Assembly (NCBI GenBank): GCA_041746855.1
Contig: JBGTGG010000448.1
Location: forward strand, 1 to 7,024
Direction: 5' to 3'
Source: JBGTGG01 sp041746855
Lineage (GTDB): Bacteria > Bacteroidota > Bacteroidia > Cytophagales > Cyclobacteriaceae
Length of the DNA stretch: 7,024 nucleotides
Part shown: one piece after another, positions 1 through 6,286 of the stretch
How positions within the stretch are numbered: position 1 is the stretch's first letter
Layout: each line of letters begins with the position of its first letter
Translations under genes and position numbers: made by a program
Notes under the pieces: model-generated
The model's input: only the letters and a program-made list of their open reading frames with translations
Database searches by the model: none
Told to the model about the DNA's origin: nothing

Positions 1-1
1 T

Positions 2-409
2 CATTTCTTTGAATTGTTATTTGATTTTGTTGATTTCGCAGTAATTAGTAAAACGGATCCTGCCGATGTGGATTTTTCGAAGCCAACTCAAAATTTCAAT
101 GATGGGAGCAGTCTAATGACAACTCCGGGTAATAAGGTTTATGCGTCAGCAAGCCAGTTGGAAACCATTTGTTTTCTCAATCCATCAGGAGAAATTATTC
201 CTTATATAACGATTGAAAATATTGAGAAAGAGGGATTTTGGATGGATCATAGTAAGGCGAAAAAAAGAGTAGTTGATAAGGATTTATTAGCTGAGTATTT
301 AGGAAAAGACTATGAGGAAGTAAAAGCGTATATAAAGGAGAAAGATCTTAACGTGAAGAGAAAAGATGATTTGATGAAGGTTTTTGAGTATTATGGAAGT
401 ATAAAATAA
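2..409 (+). CDS. C-terminal part of an unrecognised protein (5' end outside window)
   Basis: The reading frame is open from base 2 to the TAA at 407-409 (135 codons visible) and has no stop before the left edge. The only early start-like codon is a TTG at 14, with no convincing start context, so the gene probably begins upstream of the window. I do not recognise the family. The visible part begins with an aromatic, hydrophobic stretch (FFELLFDFVDF), continues through a polar Asn/Ser/Thr-rich segment, and ends in a strongly charged, probably helical Lys/Glu-rich tail of about 60 residues. No signal peptide, transmembrane helix or metal motif is visible. It is AT-rich with coding-like composition. 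The following gene is 156 bases away and has its own candidate promoter, so cotranscription is not indicated. That the frame is a real gene is likely; its function is unknown. Confidence 0.6.
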   Translation, partial: HFFELLFDFVDFAVISKTDPADVDFSKPTQNFNDGSSLMTTPGNKVYASASQLETICFLNPSGEIIPYITIENIEKEGFWMDHSKAKKRVVDKDLLAEYLGKDYEEVKAYIKEKDLNVKRKDDLMKVFEYYGSIK

Positions 410-418
410 TAGATATAA

Positions 419-426
419 TACTTTTG
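419..426 (+). promoter_or_regulatory. Candidate Bacteroidota -7 promoter box
   Basis: TACTTTTG matches the Bacteroidota sigma-ABfr -7 consensus TAnnTTTG exactly. It sits 9 bases after the stop of the preceding gene and 140 bases before the ATG at 566. The expected TTG-type -33 element about 19-21 bases further upstream is not obvious, which lowers confidence. If it is used, transcription would start near 431-435 and leave an untranslated leader of roughly 130 bases. Confidence 0.35.
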
Positions 427-481
427 TGGTGTGAAAGCCGTTGTCTTATTTTGATAAAGAGCAGGGTTGGGGAATAGACGT

Positions 482-529
482 TTACTGCTGTAACAATACT
501 GGTTATTGCCACCTAATGAGATAGGTTGG
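482..529 (+). other. Three abutting hairpins in the leader of the 566 gene
   Basis: Three inverted repeats follow one another with no spacer. 482-493 is TTAC-TGCT-GTAA. 494-508 is CAATA-CTGGT-TATTG. 509-529 is CCACCTA-ATGAGA-TAGGTTGG, a stem of 5 plus 2 base pairs with a bulged T at 527. The flanking segments 447-453 (TATTTTG) and 539-545 (CAAAATA) are also complementary and could close the group as a multibranch structure. The element lies between the promoter-like box at 419 and the start codon at 566, so it would be in the 5' untranslated RNA. It matches no riboswitch class I recognise. The stems are short and partly AT-rich, so chance is possible. Confidence 0.3.
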
Positions 530-565
530 ATTTGTGAGCAAAATATATCTTAACAGTTGATGGTT

Positions 566-1210
566 ATGAAAAAGATACTATTCGTTTGCGTTTTTATTGG
601 GTGCTTAAATCCTACATTGAGGGCACAGATAAATTGGGAACACTACAGCGTTGGTGGAGGCGTCAATCTATTTACACCTACGCTCATCTCTCGAAATCAA
701 AACAACTTAAAATCTCTCAATCCATCTTGGCAGTTCGGGCTAAATGGGGATTTTAAAATATCACCATCCGGTAAGGTGAGAGTAACGCTTGGGTTCACCG
801 ACAATGCTTTTACTGCTGAAAAAGAATTCCGTTATACCGGGAGGACGAGTTCAGTAGAGAAATTACACATAGGATATGCACATATAGAAGTTGATTACAT
901 TTATAGCAAGCGCTTGAATAATTACACTTTATTCGGAGGGCTGGGTTTGCGTTCAAGTTTAATATGCTACGAGAATTATTCTAGTATGTATTACTTTACG
1001 GGACTAAGCAGTTCAGCCTTTGGGGGCAATGGAATACTCGGTATTCAGTTTCCAAACACTCCCCGAAAACCTTCGCTGCAACTCAATTACTATTATAGTT
1101 TTACACATGCAGCATACAACTCGGTGCGCGATATTCAGGGCAATGTTTTTAATGATAGACTTAAAAACAGGGCTATCGGCTTTCAGGTATTTTTTAATTT
1201 AAAAAAATAG
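566..1210 (+). CDS. Exported protein, probably a small outer-membrane beta-barrel
   Basis: The protein is 214 residues from the ATG at 566. An in-frame ATG at 560 and a TTG at 557 would add two or three residues, but 566 places the Lys-Lys pair directly at the N terminus of a normal signal peptide. Residues 1-20 have a basic start, a hydrophobic core and a likely cleavage after LRA, before Gln21. A Cys at 13 in FIGC resembles a lipobox but would give a very short signal, so type I cleavage is preferred. The mature part alternates polar and hydrophobic or aromatic residues, has Gly- and Tyr-rich strands (for example YTLFGGLGLR and LQLNYYYSF), and ends in FQVFFNLKK, a pattern typical of beta-barrels in the Bacteroidota outer membrane. 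I see no specific family motif, so substrate and partner are unknown. It is probably monocistronic and converges on the dehydrogenase gene to the right. Confidence 0.75.
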   Translation: MKKILFVCVFIGCLNPTLRAQINWEHYSVGGGVNLFTPTLISRNQNNLKSLNPSWQFGLNGDFKISPSGKVRVTLGFTDNAFTAEKEFRYTGRTSSVEKLHIGYAHIEVDYIYSKRLNNYTLFGGLGLRSSLICYENYSSMYYFTGLSSSAFGGNGILGIQFPNTPRKPSLQLNYYYSFTHAAYNSVRDIQGNVFNDRLKNRAIGFQVFFNLKK

Positions 1211-1274
1211 AAAGGATAAGTCGGCACTGAGCAATTTCAAAATTATTTACAGATCAGGAAAATCTCACGCTTTT

Positions 1275-1295
1275 GTCTAACGTCTACCGTCTAAC
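1275..1295. repeat. Three tandem copies of a heptamer (GTCTAAC)
   Basis: Bases 1275-1295 read GTCTAAC, GTCTACC, GTCTAAC: three adjacent 7-base copies with one mismatch in the middle copy. The repeat overlaps the 3' end of the minus-strand aldehyde dehydrogenase, including its TAG stop (1277-1279), and encodes the last residues (LDGRR). It may have replaced or extended the original C terminus by a few residues. Whether the same heptamer is dispersed elsewhere in the genome cannot be judged from this window. Confidence 0.55.
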
Positions 1296-2731
1296 TTAAT
1301 ACAGACATTCTTCGCCTCCGAAAAAAACTTCAGCGCATCCCAACCACCTTCTCTTCCTACACCACTTTGTTTCATTCCTCCGAAAGGAGTGCGTAAGTCT
1401 CGGAGCAGCCAGCAATTGATCCAGATGATGCCGCTATGAATAGCATGTGCTGCCCTGTGGGCACGTTTTAAGTTTTCGGTCCAGATAGTGGCGGAGAGAC
1501 CGTAGGCCGTTCCGTTTGCGTATTGGATTGCTTCTTCTTCTGTATCGAACGTCATTATCGTAACAACCGGGCCGAAAATTTCTTCCATGTTGGTTCGGCA
1601 ATTGGCGGGTAGTCCGGTAATAATAGTTGGTTCAACAAAAAATCCTTTTTCACATTTCCCGGCAACGGTGATTTGTTTTCCTCCGGTAAGGATCGTGCCA
1701 CCTTCTTGTTTCGCAAGTTCGATGTAGGACAACACTTTTTTCATGTGCGCTTCCGAAACCAACGCGCCAACTTTTGTTTTTTCATCCAGCGGATCACCAA
1801 CGGACAACGCTTTCACCCGCTCAACAAATTCATTTACGAATTTTTTATAGAGCGGTCGCTCGATTAAAATCCGGGATCCGCATAAGCATATTTCACCCTG
1901 GTTTGAAAAAGAAGAATGGACTGAAGTAGCAACCGCTTGTTCGAAATCACAATCTGCAAAAATGATGTTCGGATTTTTTCCACCCAATTCCAATGATAAT
2001 TTTTTGAACATTGGTGCTGCGATGGCCGCAATTGTTTTTCCGGTAGCGGTTCCGCCTGTGAAGGAAATTGCTTTTACTTCGGGATGTTCTACAATCGCTT
2101 GCCCGACTTTTGGGCCGAGGCCGTGAACAATATTCAAAACACCTTTTGGCAAACCTGCTTCGATGCAAAGTTTTGAAAAAAGATAAGCGGTCATGGGCGT
2201 AAGCTCGGAGGGTTTGGCAACTACCGTACAACCGGCTGCTAAAGCAGGAGCAATTTTCCAGGTGAACAAATACAACGGAAGGTTCCAGGGGGAAATACAT
2301 CCAGCAACACCAACCGGTGAATGCATAGTGTAGTTGATTGCATCTTGATCAGTGGAATGTGATTGTGACTCTGTGTGCAAAATCGCGGTAGCAAAAAACC
2401 GCATGTTGGCAGAAGCGCGTGGAATGTCAACAATCCTCGCCAACTTTACTGGCTTGCCGTTATCGATGCTTTCTGCGAGCGCTAATTTTTCCAAGTCGCG
2501 ATCGATCAGATCAGCAATCTTTAGTAAATAATTGGATCGTGTTTTTGATGGTAGCGTTGACCACATTTCAAATGCAGTTTTCGCAGCATTAACTGCATTG
2601 GCGACATCCTTTGCATCCGCGTCAGCGATCTGACTATGCACTTCCCCGGTAGCTGGATTGATGTTTTCTAAGAATTGGTTGGAAACAGGATTTGCTAAAT
2701 CGCCATTGATGTAATTGAGGATCTTTTCCAT
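1277..2731 (-). CDS. Aldehyde dehydrogenase, 2-aminomuconate semialdehyde dehydrogenase type
   Basis: This 484-residue protein is a full-length NAD-dependent aldehyde dehydrogenase. Visible family residues are the oxyanion Asn150 in SPWNLP, Lys173 in AKPSE, the cofactor-loop glycines in FTGGTATGK (225-232), the general base Glu248 in LELGG, the nucleophile Cys282 in NQGEICLCG, and Glu384 in EEIFGPV. NQGEICLC and NCWLLRDLRTPFGG (439-452) are typical of the ALDH8A1/AMSDH branch (also called NbaE or AmnC), and Arg444 is in the place expected for a substrate-carboxylate-binding arginine. The likely reaction is 2-aminomuconate 6-semialdehyde to 2-aminomuconate, in the cytoplasm, in tryptophan/kynurenine catabolism. 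The neighbouring 3-hydroxyanthranilate dioxygenase and kynureninase support this. A related semialdehyde such as 2-hydroxymuconate semialdehyde is the main alternative substrate. The gene lies 9 bases downstream of the SDR gene and is surely cotranscribed with it. The C terminus is encoded by a heptamer repeat. Confidence 0.9.
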   Translation of the reverse strand: MEKILNYINGDLANPVSNQFLENINPATGEVHSQIADADAKDVANAVNAAKTAFEMWSTLPSKTRSNYLLKIADLIDRDLEKLALAESIDNGKPVKLARIVDIPRASANMRFFATAILHTESQSHSTDQDAINYTMHSPVGVAGCISPWNLPLYLFTWKIAPALAAGCTVVAKPSELTPMTAYLFSKLCIEAGLPKGVLNIVHGLGPKVGQAIVEHPEVKAISFTGGTATGKTIAAIAAPMFKKLSLELGGKNPNIIFADCDFEQAVATSVHSSFSNQGEICLCGSRILIERPLYKKFVNEFVERVKALSVGDPLDEKTKVGALVSEAHMKKVLSYIELAKQEGGTILTGGKQITVAGKCEKGFFVEPTIITGLPANCRTNMEEIFGPVVTIMTFDTEEEAIQYANGTAYGLSATIWTENLKRAHRAAHAIHSGIIWINCWLLRDLRTPFGGMKQSGVGREGGWDALKFFSEAKNVCIKLDGRR

Positions 2732-2740
2732 AAAGCGAAG

Positions 2741-3526
2741 TTACAAACTTGCCGTACGACCGCCATCTACCGGGACATTTATTCCGTTGATGTAGCCCGC
2801 AGCTGGAGAAGCAAGAAACGCCACAGCAGCGGCCACTTCGTGTGGTTCGGAAATTCTTCCGGCAGGAATCTCATTCACCATTTTTTGTTTGGCGTCCTCA
2901 AAAGAAATTCCGGCTTTATCAGCATTCGCTTGAATGATAGCTTCCAATCGCCCGGTCATGGAAGCGCCAGGCAACACATTGTTGACAGTAATTCCGAAAG
3001 GAGCAAGTTCACCGGCCAATGTTTTCGACCAATTTGCAACAGCGCCACGAATCGTATTCGAAACCCCAAGTCCTTTGATGGGTGCTTTCACCGAAGTGGA
3101 AATGATATTAATGATCCGTCCGTATTTTGCTGCCTTCATGCTGGGCGCAAATGCCTGAACGATAAAATGATTGCAAATCAAATGGGCATTGAATGCCTGA
3201 ATAAATTTAAAAGCTCTGGCTTCCAATGCAGGTCCGGGTGGTGGTCCTCCCGTATTATTTATTAGGATGTGCACAGGATTGCTTTGCGCATAAATATCAA
3301 CCGTGATTTTAAGATCATCGGGATGATTAAAATCTGCAATCAGATATTCGTGTTGTTGCCCGTCATTGGTTTGAAGTTCTGCGATTACAGCTTTGAGTTT
3401 CTCTTCATCACGCGCAAGCAGTGTGATGCTGGCTCCGAGTTTGGCCAACTCGATGGCGGAGGCTTTTCCAATTCCTTGTGTACTACCACAAACAACAGCG
3501 CGTTTACCGGAAAGATCTAAATTCAT
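2741..3526 (-). CDS. SDR-family oxidoreductase with atypical active site, kynurenine-cluster member
   Basis: This 261-residue protein has the classical short-chain dehydrogenase length and Rossmann fold: the cofactor glycine motif CGSTQGIG (13-20), NNTG (90-93, in place of NNAG), a Ser at 143 in the catalytic serine position, PG at 186-187 and a C-terminal VPVDGG (251-256). Arg39 after the second strand hints at NADP preference, but Asp40 follows it. Counting 13 residues from Ser143, the catalytic Tyr is replaced by Ser156 and the Lys by Arg160 (SNTIR instead of YxxxK). I believe this is shared by a whole divergent SDR group often named FabG-like, not damage to this copy, since the rest is well kept. 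It is the first gene of the minus-strand unit, 9 bases before the aldehyde dehydrogenase, so a role in late kynurenine catabolism is inferred. The reaction is unknown; a fatty-acid 3-oxoacyl-ACP reductase role is unlikely. Confidence 0.88.
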   Translation of the reverse strand: MNLDLSGKRAVVCGSTQGIGKASAIELAKLGASITLLARDEEKLKAVIAELQTNDGQQHEYLIADFNHPDDLKITVDIYAQSNPVHILINNTGGPPPGPALEARAFKFIQAFNAHLICNHFIVQAFAPSMKAAKYGRIINIISTSVKAPIKGLGVSNTIRGAVANWSKTLAGELAPFGITVNNVLPGASMTGRLEAIIQANADKAGISFEDAKQKMVNEIPAGRISEPHEVAAAVAFLASPAAGYINGINVPVDGGRTASL

Positions 3527-3637
3527 TTTTCTTGCTTGATGTTATAACAATCTTTCAGAGGGGGTCGAACCATAAGATTACAAAAGATGTGCTCAAAAAA
3601 GAATATTGTTTAGTAGTTTTATTAAAAAATTATTCCA
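3527..3637. promoter_or_regulatory. Divergent promoter region between the two kynurenine-pathway units
   Basis: This 111-base non-coding region separates the minus-strand SDR start from the plus-strand dioxygenase start, so promoters for both units should lie here. On the plus strand, TAGTTTTA at 3614-3621 matches seven of eight positions of the Bacteroidota -7 box, but no good -33 element precedes it and the leader would be very short. No clear box was found on the minus strand. There is no strong palindrome marking an operator. Both start codons are preceded by A-rich sequence and not by a Shine-Dalgarno motif. Confidence 0.4.
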
Positions 3638-4168
3638 ATGGCTATTCGCAAACCTTTTAACCTGAAACGCTGGATCACTGACAACCGTGATTTATTAAAA
3701 CCTCCTGTCGGAAATAAGAACTTATATGCTGATGCCGGTGATTACATCGTGATGATTGTAGGCGGGCCAAATGCACGAAAGGATTTTCACTTCAATGAAA
3801 CAGAAGAATTGTTTTATCAACTGGAAGGCGATATAAAGGTCACCATTCAGGAAGATGGAAAAGCTGTGGAGATTCCGATAAGAGAAGGAGAGATGTTTTT
3901 ACTTCCGGCACTTGTGCCCCATAAGCCCGAAAGACCAGCAGGTTCTGTTGGATTAGTGATCGAATGCAAGCGTGCAGATGAAAAAATCCTGGATGGGTTG
4001 CAATGGTATTGTGAGTCGTGCAACAACATGCTTCATGAATACAGGTTTCACCTGGATAATATTGAAAAAGATTTTCTTCCGCGGTTCAAAGAGTTTTATG
4101 GGTCAGCGACATTGCGGACTTGTAAAAAATGTGGTGCGGTGATGGAAGCAGATAGCCGATTTGTCTAG
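3638..4168 (+). CDS. nbaC: 3-hydroxyanthranilate 3,4-dioxygenase
   Basis: This 176-residue cupin enzyme opens the ring of 3-hydroxyanthranilate with O2 to give 2-amino-3-carboxymuconate 6-semialdehyde, in the cytoplasm. The residues known from the bacterial enzyme are all in place: iron ligands His51, Glu57 and His95, substrate- and oxygen-contacting Arg47 and Arg99, and Glu109 in the usual acidic position (one residue earlier than in the reference numbering). The C-terminal segment keeps the second, rubredoxin-like metal site of bacterial homologues: Cys125 and Cys128 in CESC, Cys162 and Cys165 in CKKC. Length and start fit the family. It is the first gene of the plus-strand unit, divergent from the SDR and aldehyde dehydrogenase that act nearby in the same pathway. 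Its TAG stop shares its last base with the GTG start of the next gene. Confidence 0.97.
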   Translation: MAIRKPFNLKRWITDNRDLLKPPVGNKNLYADAGDYIVMIVGGPNARKDFHFNETEELFYQLEGDIKVTIQEDGKAVEIPIREGEMFLLPALVPHKPERPAGSVGLVIECKRADEKILDGLQWYCESCNNMLHEYRFHLDNIEKDFLPRFKEFYGSATLRTCKKCGAVMEADSRFV

Positions 4169-4644
4169 TGGAAGGGATCGGCTATTATGACGCTCCTTAT
4201 GGAGTATATAAAATCACTTCGCGTGATGAAGCGATCACTGCAGTAGAATTATTGCGTGACGTTAAAGTTGAAGAAAATATCATGCCCGTCATTCAACAAT
4301 GTAAAGATGAGCTCGATGAATATTTTTCGCGTGGCCGGAAATTTTTTACCGTTCCGTTAAATCCACAAGGCACAGCTTTTCAAAACAAAGTCTGGGCTGA
4401 GCTTCAGGAGATTCCTTTCGGCACCACGATTAGTTATACCGAACTCTCACAACGCATTGGTGATCTAAAAGCCATTCGGGCGGTTGGGTTGGCTAACGGG
4501 CAAAATCCGATTGCCATCATTATTCCTTGTCACCGGGTGATAGGAAAAGACGGCAATCTTGTTGGCTATGCCGGAGGACTTGATAAGAAAGAGTGGTTGC
4601 TGGAACATGAAGGGATTATTTCAAAGCAGTTGAAGATGTTTTGA
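4168..4644 (+). CDS. ogt: Methylated-DNA--protein-cysteine S-methyltransferase
   Basis: This 158-residue suicide DNA-repair protein transfers an alkyl group from O6-alkylguanine (and O4-alkylthymine) to its own cysteine. The C-terminal domain carries the active site PCHRV with acceptor Cys121, preceded by the recognition-helix motif RAVGLANGQNP (104-114, Arg104 as the base-flipping arginine) and followed by GYAGG (133-137) and Glu147. Tyr90 in ISYTEL is also conserved. The short N-terminal domain (about 1-65) is of the Ogt type, without an Ada regulatory domain. The GTG at 4168 is chosen because it retains the N-terminal strand YYDAPYGVYKI; the next in-frame ATG would delete it. The gene overlaps the dioxygenase stop by one base (TAGTG), so translational coupling is likely. 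The link to kynurenine catabolism is positional only. Confidence 0.95.
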   Translation: MEGIGYYDAPYGVYKITSRDEAITAVELLRDVKVEENIMPVIQQCKDELDEYFSRGRKFFTVPLNPQGTAFQNKVWAELQEIPFGTTISYTELSQRIGDLKAIRAVGLANGQNPIAIIIPCHRVIGKDGNLVGYAGGLDKKEWLLEHEGIISKQLKMF

Positions 4645-4671
4645 TAAAGGACCTATCCGTTGGGTATAATA

Positions 4672-6204
4672 ATGAGATCATCCTTTTTATTTTTAGTGCT
4701 TTCAATATCGATGAGTGCCCTTGGGCAAAAATCTATTCCAGTTGAGCTTCATAAGAATTCAGGCAAGAAGAAACTTTTTTCAAAAGTATTTATAGCTGAG
4801 GGGTATTATGAAAATGGGAATTTAAAATTTAAAGGAGAATTCTTGAAATGCACTACGCGGGATCCTCGTGGGTATTATGATATCTATGAATCAAGAAGAA
4901 TTGGCCCGTGGATTTATTATCACCCTAATGGAAATATTGAGAGGATCGAGAATTATACCCACAATACCTCGTGTTCTCAAAGCAATTTTAAATCTGGAAA
5001 ATGGCAGTATTGGAACGATCGGGGTGAATTATATTTTGAGGAGGAATATAGACAAGATACATTGGTTGCGTATGAGGTAGAGATTTATAATAAACATCAG
5101 CTAATACAAAAGTTCGTAAGAAATAGTAAAGGAATTGATACGGTTAGGATTGCCAGTTTTGCCACAAACAATTTAATTCCCAATGCCGATTTTGAAAACT
5201 ATAAATACAGACCCGTCAAGATTGAAAATAGTGGCCAAAATCATATCGAGGATTTAATTCCATATTGGAGTTCACCGGATGGAAATACACCTGATTATTA
5301 CAATTTCAACAGAATGGTAAAGGGGGTTTTCAATATTATTGATTCGGATACGGTGCAGAATGGTTTTGTTGGACTTGTTCTTTTTCATAATGAATCGGAT
5401 CGATATCTCGAACATCTTCAAACGAAATTGACCAGCTCATTAGATGCTGGCATGAAGTACTGTTACAAAATGAAAATTCGATTGTCTCAAAATTCTGGTT
5501 TTTATATTGATCGTTTTGGCATTCGTCTCTTTAGTCAAGACCCTTTCGGGGGCATTCATAGGAATCAAAATTTACTTGCACAAATAGATTTCCAAAAACC
5601 ATTGAATCAAACACAACAATGGGTTACGCTATGTGATTCATTTATAGCAAAAGGAGGGGAGAAGTTTCTTGTGATGGGGAGGTATGCGGAAACCAGCGAA
5701 GTTCATGTTCAACGTCATACTCCTAAGTATGAAAACAAGTTGGATGTAAACAAGTCAGCTTATTATTTGGTTGATAATTTAGAATTGTTTGCAGCATCTT
5801 CTCCAGAAGAGTGTGGTTGTGAACGAGAGAAAATTAATTTTGAAAACTCTGAAGTGATTTTACCAGGGGATAAAGTGATCCTTAGCAATGTTAATTTTGA
5901 AAGTAACAGTGCTGACCTATCGGACTCATCATTACCGGAATTAGAAAAATTAAAAAATATATTGTTGTCAAAGCCATTTATTAAAATCTCAATTCTTGGT
6001 CATACGGATGATATGGGTGATGAGAATTATAATTTGGCTTTATCGAAGAAGCGAGCGAAGGCAGTTAAAGATTGGTTAATTGCAAACGGAATTTCGAGCG
6101 AGCGACTTACAGATAAAGGATATGGATTTTCTGATCCATTGACCGATAATCTAACGGAGGAGAATCGCCAATTGAATAGGCGTGTTGAGATTGTAATTGA
6201 GTGA
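4672..6204 (+). CDS. OmpA-family envelope protein with N-terminal MORN-like repeats
   Basis: The protein is 510 residues from the ATG at 4672; a TTG at 4660 would only add four residues before the signal peptide. Residues 1-18 are a signal peptide, with likely cleavage after ALG. Residues about 42-128 hold MORN_2/YwqK-like repeats (GYYENGNLKFKGEF, GPWIYYHPNGNIERIENY, GKWQYWNDRGELYFEEEY). Residues about 167-374 resemble the jelly-roll, carbohydrate-binding-like module found in Bacteroidota OmpA proteins, starting NLIPNADFENY and containing YWSSPDGNTPDYYN. A short linker with CGC (381-383) leads to the OmpA C-terminal domain (about 403-510), with Asp446 in GHTDD, Arg461 in SKKRAKAV and the NRRVEI end; Asp446 and Arg461 match the residues that bind diaminopimelate of peptidoglycan. 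It is probably periplasmic or outer-membrane associated, anchoring to the wall. It starts 27 bases after the alkyltransferase gene. Ligand and relation to the pathway are unknown. Confidence 0.9.
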   Translation: MRSSFLFLVLSISMSALGQKSIPVELHKNSGKKKLFSKVFIAEGYYENGNLKFKGEFLKCTTRDPRGYYDIYESRRIGPWIYYHPNGNIERIENYTHNTSCSQSNFKSGKWQYWNDRGELYFEEEYRQDTLVAYEVEIYNKHQLIQKFVRNSKGIDTVRIASFATNNLIPNADFENYKYRPVKIENSGQNHIEDLIPYWSSPDGNTPDYYNFNRMVKGVFNIIDSDTVQNGFVGLVLFHNESDRYLEHLQTKLTSSLDAGMKYCYKMKIRLSQNSGFYIDRFGIRLFSQDPFGGIHRNQNLLAQIDFQKPLNQTQQWVTLCDSFIAKGGEKFLVMGRYAETSEVHVQRHTPKYENKLDVNKSAYYLVDNLELFAASSPEECGCEREKINFENSEVILPGDKVILSNVNFESNSADLSDSSLPELEKLKNILLSKPFIKISILGHTDDMGDENYNLALSKKRAKAVKDWLIANGISSERLTDKGYGFSDPLTDNLTEENRQLNRRVEIVIE

Positions 6205-6286
6205 TAGCCTTAATAAATCATCTAGCTCTCTTTTAATAACTTTTTTTCTGAATATTGTGTTTACTTGCATTTAGAACAAGCATAAT

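Noticed and set aside
394..549. Open frame of 52 codons on the minus strand across the non-coding gap
   Set aside because: It has no usable ATG near its beginning and overlaps the hairpins and the promoter-like box; there is no supporting homology I can recognise.
1188..1209. AT-only inverted repeat TATTTTTT/AAAAAATA at the end of the 566 gene, a possible terminator between convergent genes
   Set aside because: It consists only of A and T, lies within the last Phe/Asn/Leu/Lys codons and stop, and has no GC stem; chance and codon content explain it.
1947..2300. 117-codon minus-strand open frame inside the aldehyde dehydrogenase gene
   Set aside because: It overlaps the catalytic core of the dehydrogenase in another frame and its composition (many Arg, Ser, Cys, His) is that of a shadow.
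2840..3265. 141-codon plus-strand open frame antisense to the SDR gene
   Set aside because: The opposite strand encodes a clear SDR with all expected fold motifs; the antisense protein looks like no family and is Ser/Asn/Cys-rich, as shadow frames are.
3546..3610. Inverted hexamers AACAAT and ATTGTT in the divergent intergenic region, considered as an operator
   Set aside because: The arms are short, AT-rich and more than 50 bases apart; no further symmetry supports a regulator site.
6205..6286. Possible terminator with a T run (6241-6247) after the OmpA gene
   Set aside because: No GC-rich stem precedes the T run, so an intrinsic terminator cannot be supported.
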